64,000 nt of DNA from the NCBI GenBank assembly GCA_002104985.1, contig MCGO01000113.1:1-64000 (forward strand), in the 5' to 3' direction. The notes under the pieces were generated by a model. The model did not search any database and had not been told where the DNA came from. It worked only from the letters and a program-made list of their open reading frames with translations. Below, piece by piece: positions 13,658 through 23,688 of the stretch (the stretch's first letter is position 1; each line of letters begins with the position of its first letter). Both the position numbers and the translations under genes were made by a program. The DNA comes from Rhizoclosmatium globosum. Its lineage: Eukaryota > Chytridiomycota > Chytridiomycetes > Chytridiales > Chytriomycetaceae.

Positions 13658-16600
13658 TTAATTATCAACTGTGCTCTTTCTAACACCGCTTGTTTGACCA
13701 GCAGCACCAGTAACTGATCCCATGGCACTAGCTCCCTTGTCCTCTCCTTCCTTAACACCAAATACTTGAGCACGAATTTCAGCAGCCTGGCCGGTACTGC
13801 TTGCAATAACTTTGACGCTGAAGCTCTTTGTCGTGATAACAATAATTCTTTCATCCATTTCAGAGTCTTCGTCCCCGCTAGCACTTTGTTTTTTATCCGC
13901 AGCTTCGGCGTCTCCACGGGTGGCGGCTCCGGTCCCCGACTGAGACGTGTTACGCGTCATATCAAGTAAGTCCTCGCTGATAAGGTTCGACACATTGTAG
14001 GCGTTAACGATAAAGGAGTTAATCTATATTAAGTTAAGTGACCTGTATTCAATACTTAGGCTGGGTTACCTCGGAGAATGTAATGGTTAACTGACTCTTT
14101 CTGCGGTGAACAATCATATCAGAGAGCTTTGGCTCAGACCAACCAAGGATTCCACGAGACTGGTAGTGAACTTGTCCCTGTTACAATGTGTAAGTATTTT
14201 CAATCGTTCTTATTATGGACAAACCATATTCAAGACTTCCAATGGACCGCTCTCCAAAACTGACCAATCATCACGGTTGATACCAGACTTGATAACCGAT
14301 CCCAAGTCAAAGTCGCTGTCACCTTCTCCATCTTTCTTGCCCTTCACCAAGGCAACAATATTTGGAATGAAAGCAACAATGATAGTACCCATCGACAAAA
14401 TCCAAGATACAAATGCCTACCAAAATGTAAGAACATGAACAAGTTATTTTAAAAAAAATGAAGTCTTACACGCAAGATTCTAGGAAGCATAGTTTCTGGA
14501 GACAGGAAAGGAATGGCAATCATGGTTCCACCTGACAAAACAGCAATCTTGCACATAATATCTAGAATCTTCATGTTCGGCTCTTTCTTCAACTTGTGCG
14601 AGTAGAAGACACAAGCCAAACTGAGGAAACCTCCAACCACATACAAGGCATATGTAAGGTAGTTACCCAAGTTTGGATCATTGGTTTGACAGGACTATTT
14701 ACATGTTATCATGATGAGATAAATGCTGAAAGGTAGCTCACGTAAAAGTATTCGTAACGAGAGATTGTGTTCAAGTTAGAAAAGGGAACAGCGGCGTACT
14801 GGTAAATGAGGGTAATAATGATGTTGATTCCAGCAAGAACAACGACTGTCATCAAGACCGACAAGTCACTGACACCACGAGCACGCTCATACTTGTTCTG
14901 AAGACATCGGGACAAGTGAAACAACTTTGCAAAAATAGCACTGAGCCAACAAGGTTAGTCTGCCAAATCCTCAACTTGGAAAGACGTACCCATATGAGGC
15001 GGCGTATCCGACTGGCAACAAATATCTCAAGTTCACACAGGACGTGTAGCTCTCACGGTCAGGCCAGTACTTCATAGACACGAACACAAGCTCAGAACCA
15101 CCAATCAAGAAAGTACCATAGGCAATAGGCATAGATCCTGGCTGTGAGGTCGCCTTTTGGTAAATAAATGCAACGAATGCCAACGCGGCTGTGACGTGGC
15201 CAATGATCGAGCAAATTATGATGGCGTTGGCGGTAGGAGAGCTTGGGTCAATCCAACGTTCTTATTTGTCGTGTTAAGAACTCGAAATCGATTTTCAATG
15301 GGAAAAAAAACTCACCTGTTGGGATAATTGGAATCCAACCGTCGTTGGGAGGAGAAGTTTTTCCTCCAGGGAAGATCACTTGCCTCAATTGTGTGTATTG
15401 AGCAATAGCACCACCAGAAGTGAAGTTAACGATAGATGTAGTGAGTCCGAATCCATAGTCGTCATTGATGTTGCTTGGGTCGGTATTCATTACAGTGCTG
15501 TTGATTGAAATCACGAGCTTAGGTCTGTTAAGGTTGAATCTCAATGTTAGAGTCGATTATACCAACAGCAAGAACAACGTACGTGAGCAAGTCTCCGAAG
15601 AGACCCAAGTTAATTGGATTATGCAGCAAACCATTGTAGCCTTAAACAAATCTTAAAATTGCTGCTGTAATTGTGTACTCGAATTACCTGTGTTGGACAA
15701 CGCTGCAGGTTGATAATACTGACTGGCTATAAGACTTTGAACGTTTTGTCCCGTGTTTGCATTAAGTCCCTATGAAATATGGTTCAGATTACTTAAACTA
15801 GAAAGCGCATCTCTACATTGGCGATTCCGTTCATGAGTAACTGAGCACAATCATAACTCTGGCGAACGTATTGAGGAACACCACCAGTTTCAGTGACTGG
15901 GTACCTGTGCGCTCTCTTAGTAAGATAGATACTGGTGTGGTTTTCCAATGACTAACTTTGTTGGATTCGCCTTGTTGTTAGCAAGCCATCGTTGTGCAAA
16001 CGCAGTCACACTTGGGTCGTTGGCTGGCTTCAAGTCATCCTTCAACCACATGAAACCTTGCAAGTCGTCAATTGCGCTTGACCCGTACAAGCTAGTTTGG
16101 AGGCCCAAGTCTCCAACGAATGGACGGTTGATACCGAGCCAGACAAAGTCGGCGCCGGTCAATTCAGCGTCGCTAATTTTTCAATTTTAATATAGGAGTT
16201 GTAAAATGAAGCATTGGCGGTTGAGAGCTATACCGTGCAGCGTAATAGAAGTCAGCGGTCAAGTTGGCGTCAGCAGCAATAATGAAGTAACTATAGAGTA
16301 CAAATAAGTATATGCGATAAAGTAAAGAAGCAAAAGTACCGCGAGTTGGCGCCGTTCAAAACGCCCAATGGGTACGAATAGTCACTGGCGGCTTGCATTT
16401 CAGGACTGATCATGAGTTTCGCCAAGACAGTAATTGAAGAGTTGCTACTGATGGTAGAAGAAATATCGTCTCCGTCTGTGAACAAAGGAGATAAACATTT
16501 TTTGTATGAGCGTCCAAAAAACACTTACAAGCGGAACTGTATGTGTCAGGGCCGACGATAATGGACACCTTTGTAACGTTCCAAAGTGCAAGCATAGTCA

Positions 16601-17327
16601 ACATATGGTCTCCGTAGTCGTACCCGTTTTGCATACGAACAAAGTATTGGAAGTTGGACTTGTCGGAAAGGGTTGGGTCTAGTTGAGTGGCTCCACAGAA
16701 AGGAACTTGAAAGTACGAGAGAACTTCGGCAGAGAAACTAAAAGGGAACAACATGTAAGTATCCCATCAGTCGAGTTGCAACGCGGTTCTCACCTGGTTG
16801 TAGAATCCAAATAGTCTCCAAAGACCGCAACAGCTGTAAGTTGAGCGAGGTAAACGTCAGCTATTATAGCTTAAACTGATTTTAGAGAAACTTAACTGTT
16901 GTTCTGTTGAACCATTTTTGTTGCTGCGATTGCAGAATAACCCCCAGAATCCACAATCTGCCAGTTGGTCGCGAAAGTAGGATCCCAGTTATTCTTTCGG
17001 ATAATATTAAACTGTCCTCCGCCTGGAAGTGTGGATTTCGCGTTGAAGTCTTGGACAGCCATCTGTCAAGTAAACAAAACACAGATAAGCACAAACAGAA
17101 AGCAGGGAATCTAAAAACAAGAAGTTCGGTACCTCGGCCGCAGCATCGTTGGCGACGACGTTGAACTTGATGGTGGATGAGTTTGTTGTGACGCCTGGTT
17201 GATCGTCAAGAGAGTACGGGAGCAGGAACCCAATGTTGTAGTTGAGGCCTGCAGTCACACTTTGTGCTCGAACTGCAGACGCAGCGAGCGCCACAAACGC
17301 GACGATCGATTTCATGGTAGTTCTCAT
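13658..17327 (-). CDS. Class C (GABA-B-like) G-protein-coupled receptor
   Basis: A gene of about a dozen short exons. It starts at 17327 (a second ATG lies four codons on) with a signal peptide MKSIVAFVALAASAVRA, then a periplasmic-binding-protein-like ligand domain running to about 15250: features include VQDFNAKSTLPGG, an FFGATQ-like PFCGATQLDP turn, and ADFVWLGINRPF. Seven hydrophobic helices follow between about 15240 and 14250, in the arrangement of the 7tm_3 family. The cytoplasmic tail is acidic/Ser-rich and ends at the TAA at 13658-13660. This matches chytrid/Dictyostelium GABA-B-type receptors, which sense small ligands at the plasma membrane. The ligand cannot be read from sequence. 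It is convergent with the CEP19-domain gene (stops 83 bp apart). Exon edges were checked only in part. Confidence 0.85.
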
Positions 17328-17555
17328 GAATCAAACACCACAAAGGAATTGTCAATCTCACACAAAGGTGAAAACGAAAATTCTCACCTGTTCTAATTAA
17401 TATCTCATGTAATATCAGACGTTATGTGTACATTAGAATACTATTCTCTCCAACGTACGATGTATAATGATAGAAATAAATAGTCCAAAATCTGGCATCC
17501 ACTGTACACAACTTACTTTTACATCAATTTCTACCCTTCACTGTGCTCTTGATGA

Positions 17556-19507
17556 TCAACGTATCGTCATTTTCTTTGTCGCGTTCACCAACTCATCCTC
17601 TCCATCTTCCCCAGCTCCCTTCACCATACCACCAGCTTTCCCTTCTCCTCCAACCCCACCACCAACATTACTTCCAGTCCCACCCCCTCCAACACGTTCA
17701 AACGCCTTCCAAAACTTCAAACTCTCATCCCCAGCCCCACTCACAACCGTACTCCCATCCGGACTCATGGCCGAACAAAGAACCCTAGCATCATGCCCCT
17801 CCAAATCCACAACCTTCTTACAACTAGGGTACGCCCAAATACTCAACTGATTAAACGGATACCCATGCGTCGAAATCAATTCCTTATACGTCTTACTCCA
17901 CAACAAAGACGTCACTTGTGACCCCGTGTCAATCGACTGTAACGGTGTAGTAGACGCAGTCGTAGTGTTCCAAAAATGAATCTTCTTGTCATTCGTACCC
18001 CCTCCAGTCGCAAGTAAATTCAACTGCCACGGACACCAAGCCACAGCCTTCACAGCCGCGTTATGCGCAGTCTTGGTGGATCGCGGCGCGGAATTGTTTC
18101 GCACGTCCCATAGGTTCACAAGGTTATCGTTTCCTCCGGATGCAAGCATTCCACCGTCACTGCGCCATTTCAGGCCACAGACTTCTTGTGTGTGTCCGTT
18201 GTATTCGTTTACTTTGTGTCGCGCGATGCGGACGTCGTGGTTCCAAATGCTTCCGTCGCGGGATCCTGTGCTGAGGATGTGACGGTCCCAGGCGAGGACG
18301 CCGACGCGGGATGTGTGGCCGCGGAGGGTTCGGAGTTTTGTTTGGGTTGCGAGGTCCCAGATTTGGGTTGATCCGTCGCCGAGGCCGATGGAGAGGTGGT
18401 CGCCGTCTGCGGTCCATTGTCTTTGTTTAGATGTATGTTAGTTTGGGGGGGAGGATGGGTAGAACAGGTGTGGGCTTACACTGAACAGACTACTCCTTCT
18501 GGGCCACTGGAGGTTTCTAATTCATTCGCTTTGCAAAACTCGACAACGTCTCCAGTTTCTCCGTCCCATACATATACTGTGCCTTCTAATGCAACTGCCA
18601 ACTGGTTCCCAGCACTCCAATCGAGTAAATTGAGGTAATAGTCATCAAGAATACCTGGACAACTTTGTTAGACCAAACCAAGCTGAAGAAAATAGCCGAA
18701 CCAGGAGCATCCAACACACGTTCCGGAGTTGTTTGAATTCGCCTTCTTCTTGCTGCACTAATGTGACACGCTCCTGAATTATTCTTTTTGATGCCACTGT
18801 GTTGGCCTCGATATAAGACAGAATTTAATAAATGCGCGGTTGAGCCAGGAGCGGCAACAGGGGCAGGAGGCTGGAATGATAAAATTCTAGAGTTAAGTTG
18901 GATTCCACAGGCACGAGCAAGGTCTTCCTATGAAGTGACATGTGTTAGCTGTATTCGCTCAAGCCATTAGAAGAGCGCGAAATAGACTCACCTGGTATGC
19001 AATCTGCTGTGGATCAAGAGGAGGAAGAGGTTTCTTTGGAATAATTCCATCTCCAGGGTCCTCTCTCTCATCCTTCCCCAGAAAAGCAGATTGGTCAACG
19101 GCCAGATGAAAGTGCGAGTTTGAGAGGTCTGAAGCCTGTCTATTTGGAATGTATCTGTCGTACTGAAAGGGAGGGGGTCATTAGAAGCCAAGTGCACAGT
19201 AAAGCAAAGGAATCAAGACCTGTTTGAGGACTCTTTTTGGCGTCTCTTTCTGCGACGACTTTTGCTTTAGATTGAGCGAAGTTGAAGAGCGCGGCGAGTT
19301 CAGTTTCTTTGTTGACGCGGCCGACGCCGAAGCCGATGCCGATGCGCGTTTGAGCGGCGTCTTCTCGAGGACGGTCGAGGCGAGGACGCGCTTGGCCGCG
19401 GCTGGCGACAGAAAACGGTTTGTGGCGGCGGCGGCGGCGATGCGGCGGTGCGGCGTTGACGGCGTCGTGGTCGTTGTGGGTCGTGCCTGTGGTTTGGTGG
19501 TCGACAT
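17556..19507 (-). CDS. CDC20: CDC20/Fizzy-type WD40 activator of the APC/C
   Basis: The gene starts at 19507 and ends at 17556 with several introns. The N-terminal tail is Ala/Ser/Thr-rich and basic and includes a C-box DRYIPNR, the motif that docks on the anaphase-promoting complex. Then come TTPERVLDAPGILDDYYLN and NLLDWSAGNQLAVAL, the classic entry into the Cdc20 propeller, and seven WD repeats (for example GHTSRVGVLAWD, GHTQEVCGLKW, NDNLVNLWDVR). The protein ends in Ile-Arg, the IR tail used by Cdc20/Cdh1 co-activators. DYYLN and DRYIPNR favour Cdc20 over Cdh1. A Gly-rich insert lies just before the C-terminus. The start-codon region is partly duplicated 1046 bp away (see findings). Family role: ubiquitination of securin and cyclins at anaphase. 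Confidence 0.93.
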
Positions 19508-19561
19508 TCGGACACGGTTTTGTTGGTTCAGACTTGTTCGTTCGAAAAAGAAGAAGAATGT

Positions 19562-20482
19562 TTATTTAGGAAGAGATCCCATGCGGTCCAGCTTGGCTTG
19601 GACCTCTCTCTCGCGTCGGGAAACGGTCGCCATCATAAAAAACATCATGAATACAACATACTGCGCTGAAAAGATCGCATTCCACATACTCACGAGAGAT
19701 GACTCACTACTCGTATAAATACAGATAATATACGTTATTTCAATAACGAGACTAAAAATTAAAATGGAGCCTTGGTCCTTAATGATTCTCTTCAGCCAAT
19801 TACGGCCCACAACTCGGGGATCATAACCTGTTAACTTGCCATCCTCCCCTGAACGTGTCGTTGGGGTATTTAATGAAGTTGTGACAGATATTGTTTCATT
19901 AATGTCTTTCAATCCCATAAGAATTGGGTATGTGAAAAGGATCGAGAGAATCAAATAGTAGAGCATTTCCACTACTTTGTCTAGCAGGTTGGTTTGAGAA
20001 TCGAGTACAGTGGCGCACGTGAGATCTGAGTTTAATTTGGAGGTTGCTTTGACAGCAACATATATGCTAAAACTAACACGAACTAGCAGTGCAATAGCTA
20101 TGATGACGGGGGTCCCAGTAATAGATTTTGAATATGCCTTGCTAATGTTGATTGTGAGATTGGCTTGAAATAGCCAGTAACTGATTTGTGGGAGAAATGT
20201 GAGAACATAAATCGTCTTTACGCGAAAGAAACAATCTTGTAACGTCAGATAATCAAAACTCAAGGAAAAGAGTTTAACTGTCACCGTCGTTATTGAGATG
20301 CTTGCAGCAGCAGCCAAGGTTTGGAGTGGGAAGTGACACTTATTGAACCACACGGTGATTCCCAAAGCTGCTGCAAGACCGGCTCCAGCGCCTCTTAGAA
20401 ACTGTACCAAAAGATTTGCGTTTGTAAAGGAGACACTGTGTGATGTGTCTGTCGAAGAAGTTAGAATGGATGTGGTTGCCAT
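19562..20482 (-). CDS. Orphan seven-helix membrane protein, tandem copy 1
   Basis: An intronless gene of 306 residues from the ATG at 20482 (an in-frame ATG 35 codons upstream exists but lies in duplicated flanking DNA). Seven hydrophobic segments are visible with short loops and an outside N-terminus carrying possible N-glycosylation sites. Conserved marks shared with the copies at 20599-21525 and 28704-29588 are DYLTLQDCFFRVK, YSKSITGTP, NLLDKVVEM, SILFTYPILMG and NWLKRIIKDQGSILI. The family is not one I can name; topology suggests a receptor. The copies share the same 3' context (stop within TTTATTTAGGAAG). A chemosensory role for zoospores is speculation. Confidence 0.75.
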   Translation of the reverse strand: MATTSILTSSTDTSHSVSFTNANLLVQFLRGAGAGLAAALGITVWFNKCHFPLQTLAAAASISITTVTVKLFSLSFDYLTLQDCFFRVKTIYVLTFLPQISYWLFQANLTINISKAYSKSITGTPVIIAIALLVRVSFSIYVAVKATSKLNSDLTCATVLDSQTNLLDKVVEMLYYLILSILFTYPILMGLKDINETISVTTSLNTPTTRSGEDGKLTGYDPRVVGRNWLKRIIKDQGSILIFSLVIEITYIICIYTSSESSLVSMWNAIFSAQYVVFMMFFMMATVSRREREVQAKLDRMGSLPK

Positions 20483-20598
20483 CAGGAAAATCCACCCACT
20501 TTCTCGTCTCCTTCGGACATACATCCAGCACTTTCCGGTATCGCAATCGACATTCAGACACGGTTTTGTGTTACTGGGATATAGCATCGAAAAGAAGT

Positions 20599-21525
20599 TT
20601 ATTTAGGAAGTGAGCCCATTCGGTCGAGTTTGGCTTGTGCCTCTCTCCCACGTCGGGAAACGGTTGCCATCATGTAGATCATCATGAATACAACATACTG
20701 CGCTGAAAAGATTGCATTCAACATACCAACAAGCGTTGGTGCGCCACTCGTGTATATGCAGATTAAATACACAATCTCAACAACAAGGCTAAGAATTAGA
20801 ATTGAGCCTTGGTCCCTTATGATTCGTTTCAGCCATTTTAGCGCTACTACTCGTGGATCTTGATTAACAGCCTTGTTATTCTCCGAAGCATGTCTCGTGC
20901 CTGAAGTTGTTGATGATGTGAGAGGGATTGATTCACTCATTTCTTTTACCCCCATCAGAATTGGGTACGTGAACACAACGGAAAGAATTAAATAGTAAAT
21001 CATTTCGATTAATTTGTCAAGTAGGTTGATTTGAGAGTCGAGAGCAGAGATGCACGTGAAGGTTGAGGTTAATTTTGAGGATATTCTGATGGTCACGTAT
21101 ATGCCAAAACCGACACGGACTAGCAGTGCAATTGCAATAATGAAAGGAGTCCCAGCAATAGATTTCGAATATGCTGTACTTATGCTGTGCGCAAGATCGG
21201 CTTGAAACAGCCAGTAACTGATTTGAGCCAGAAATGTGACTCCATAAAGAAACTTGACGCGGAAAAAACAGTCTTGGAGCTCCAAGTAGTCAAACAACAA
21301 AGCAAATAGTTTTACTACCAATGTCGCGATTGAAATAGTTGCTGACGCGGCGAGTGTTCGGGATGGGAAGTTGCGGTGATAGAACCACGTTGTGATTCCC
21401 AAACCTATCGCTAGACCTCCTCCGACACCACTCAGAAACTGGGTCATAATATTTGTGGTTGTGAAGGATACAGTGTGGGGCGTGTTGGTTGGAGTGAGAA
21501 TGGATGAGCCATTTGTGGTTGCCAT
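20599..21525 (-). CDS. Orphan seven-helix membrane protein, tandem copy 2
   Basis: An intronless gene of 308 residues from the ATG at 21525, directly upstream of copy 1 on the same strand and very similar to it throughout. Key shared blocks are DYLELQDCFFRVK, YSKSIAGTPFIIAIALLVRV, NLLDKLIEMIYYLILS, FTYPILMGVKEM, KWLKRIIRDQGSILIL and the C-terminal QAKLDRMGSLPK. The frame is also open to an ATG at 21618; that leader has a Cys-rich CDCNAGKC that resembles CDTGKC in copy 1, so either both leaders are translated or both are duplicated untranslated DNA. Function unknown. Confidence 0.75.
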   Translation of the reverse strand: MATTNGSSILTPTNTPHTVSFTTTNIMTQFLSGVGGGLAIGLGITTWFYHRNFPSRTLAASATISIATLVVKLFALLFDYLELQDCFFRVKFLYGVTFLAQISYWLFQADLAHSISTAYSKSIAGTPFIIAIALLVRVGFGIYVTIRISSKLTSTFTCISALDSQINLLDKLIEMIYYLILSVVFTYPILMGVKEMSESIPLTSSTTSGTRHASENNKAVNQDPRVVALKWLKRIIRDQGSILILSLVVEIVYLICIYTSGAPTLVGMLNAIFSAQYVVFMMIYMMATVSRRGREAQAKLDRMGSLPK

Positions 21526-21618
21526 AATGATTTTCAGGCAATCAATCACTGCACTATCACAATCTTTTAAAACATGCTTCAAGCACTTTCCGGCGTTGCA
21601 ATCACACTCTTTGCACAC

Positions 21619-21918
21619 ATGGGGTTCGACTTCTCCACGCCATCAATTTCACATCCAAAAAAACCCTTGCGTAACTATTTTTTTTACAATTTTCCCTAAA
21701 AAATTCGATTTTTTTGGGAATCGGTGAGGTGAAATCGCCGAAAAACGCTCGGTGAGGTGGACGTTCTGGCGCCAACAGAGCCCTACAAAAACGCTAAAGA
21801 GTGAGTAATAATATTAATTGTCCAATAAGAAGAAGAATTGGGAGAGATGTATGAAACCCAATTGATGACTAAACCTGACCAAACGTCATCTGTCACAACA
21901 CATCATCCATCCTAAAAA
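21619..21918. other. Intergenic region with hairpin and direct repeats
   Basis: Three hundred bases between seven-helix copy 2 and the recombinase stop. It holds an inverted repeat with 12-base arms (21692-21703 and 21709-21720, eleven of twelve pairing, five-base spacer) rich in A and T, and immediately after it two copies of CGGTGAGGTG (21722-21731 and 21750-21759). No coding sequence is seen. Confidence 0.6.
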
Positions 21919-23163
21919 CTAGCCCGATTCCAAAGTATTGTCAACACAAGATCTGCTCTGGTCAAGCTTGGCCCGAATTACTCCGATTGATCTCTCAAGC
22001 AGAGACGGTAGCTCGTTTCGAAGTGTTGATTGCTTAATAAAGCTTTTAACATTGTGGTAGAAGTTTCTAATCTGTTGAGGGCGCGTTTCTATTGTGTTTT
22101 CTCGATCAGTAAGGCATTGTTTAAACCAAGGCAGCATACCGTAAACAACAGAGCGGGTATTTTTGTACACGTTTTGAGCCACTGCGTGATCAAATAAAGC
22201 CGCCGGCTTCGGGATGGTGTTTGTGACCAAGAATTGTTCCTGACACACGTCAATCGCCCATAACGCTTGCTCAATTTCCTCTTGACATATCACGAGATTC
22301 ATGGATGATTTAATAGCTCCCTGTGAGTATAAAGAACTGATGGAATGACTTGCGAGACATTCACCGAACTGATTGCATGCCGCAAATTTCCAACCATATG
22401 CCGATACATTTGAAACAACCTTATTCTCCAGTTTTCGGCTCAAAATATGCGCGCGTGATCGACTTTGAGAGATCTGGCGCTCAAATTGAGCGGCAGCTGC
22501 ATGCATTAGAAATGGAGTCCAACGACTTTGCTTGAAACAAGGATTTAGCAAACATATGAACACAAAACTTGAACATACCGCAATTTCGACGGGAACAGAG
22601 GGACCAAATAGCCGGCAGCTAATGTTGATGGCTTCCAGAAAGTGTTTTCCTTTCGAAACCAAATTGTCAACAATGAGCGCCGCGTGCAACGCGTTTCGAG
22701 AGAGACGACATAGTGTATGAACCACTAATCCGTCAATTGATTCGTCGTTTTCCACAGTATCCATAGCTTGTCTCAATCCACGACGTTCTTGATCTGCCCC
22801 AGACGCAATGTCATTAAAATGCTCCGAATGATAATCAAAGCCTGCTTTCTCCAAAATATCCTTAACCATAGTAACTTGCTGTACGACAGAGCTTCCCAGT
22901 GAGTCCGGCGCAGTTTGAGCAGATTGACGCGTGTAAATTAAAAATCGCAACTTCTTAACCACAGGAAGAGCGTCATTGCGACCAGAGAGAGACTCAAATA
23001 CAGATGCAACGCTTGATTCAATCTCCGAGTTTGTTTTATTGATGGAGTCAGAAACTATGGAAAGAGGTTGTTGTTTGCGTAGTCCACGAGATCCTCTGTT
23101 GAGTAAGAAAGAGTAAGCGCTTAGATGGGACTAAATAAACACGTACTTCGACTTGGTTTTCAT
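21919..23163 (-). CDS. Serine recombinase (resolvase/invertase family) with introns
   Basis: Three exons (23147-23163, 22579-23095, 21919-22530) give 381 residues; the start ATG is in a 17-base first exon and the second intron (48 bp) does not break frame. The catalytic domain (from about residue 54) has the nucleophile motif IYTRQSAQ, the Gln-rich SLGSSVVQQ, an EHFNDIASGADQERRGLRQA helix region, the arginine motif CRLSRN and the long helix entry AAAAQFERQISQSRSRA, followed by AYGW where resolvases have the G-rich turn. All catalytic Arg/Ser positions are present. The C-terminal ~180 residues lack a recognisable zinc ribbon or helix-turn-helix. Introns exclude bacterial contamination. Family chemistry: DNA cleavage via a 5'-phosphoserine. 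Whether it is mobile or domesticated cannot be told. Confidence 0.8.
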
Positions 23164-23688
23164 TTCGATGCAGCGTGAGTCTCAGGAACTTCAGCGAGAC
23201 GCGTCGTTTTTCAGAAAAGAACAAGAAAGACAGAAAAGAACAATCACTCACTACATCGCTCTGACATCGGTCGAATATTAATCGAAACAATCTATTAATA
23301 GAAAACATTACAAATGAAAGTACAAACTGGTGATGACGGGTTCTCTCACCGTCAGTTTGCGTGTTTCACATTGCTTCAGCTATTACTTCTGTACTTCTCA
23401 CGATTCCACTTCTTTGCTTTAAGCACACATTCTATGTGAAGATTGAGTAAGTTCTCTTTATATCGAAGAAGAAGTGGATCAAAGAAGAAGAGACTGGAGA
23501 TGATTTATTTTGACTAGCTTCAGGCTCGGGACCTCTCTCTTTACGTTTCATTTCCGTATCAAAGTTATTTCGTTAAGTTCATTTCGCTTTGTTTTACCAT
23601 TCCATTTCGATCGCGAATCTTTTATTTAATTTTTATAAATCATCGAACATTGTCTACTCCCAAAAATTCGAGGGAAAATCAGTCCAAA
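23164..23688. other. Divergent intergenic region
   Basis: About 525 bases between the recombinase start (-) and the TMEM198-like gene (+). It is T-rich on the + strand with pyrimidine tracts. I see no ORF with domain content and no terminal inverted repeat that would bound a mobile element. Confidence 0.4.

Larger units (their letters stand above)
19501..21600. repeat. Tandem duplication of a receptor unit, period about 1046 bp
   Basis: Two units contain seven-helix copies 1 and 2. The 23 bases at 19501-19523, which include the CDC20 start codon, recur at 20547-20569 with one change. Both units also share the gene 3' end (TTTATTTAGGAAG) preceded by an A/G-rich run after TCGAAAA. The repeat therefore covers not only the coding region but also intergenic sequence and the first bases of CDC20. 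Confidence 0.75.

Noticed and set aside
21919..23163. Recombinase as bacterial contamination or prophage
   Set aside because: Two introns with fungal-type splice sites keep the frame, and flanking genes are clearly fungal.
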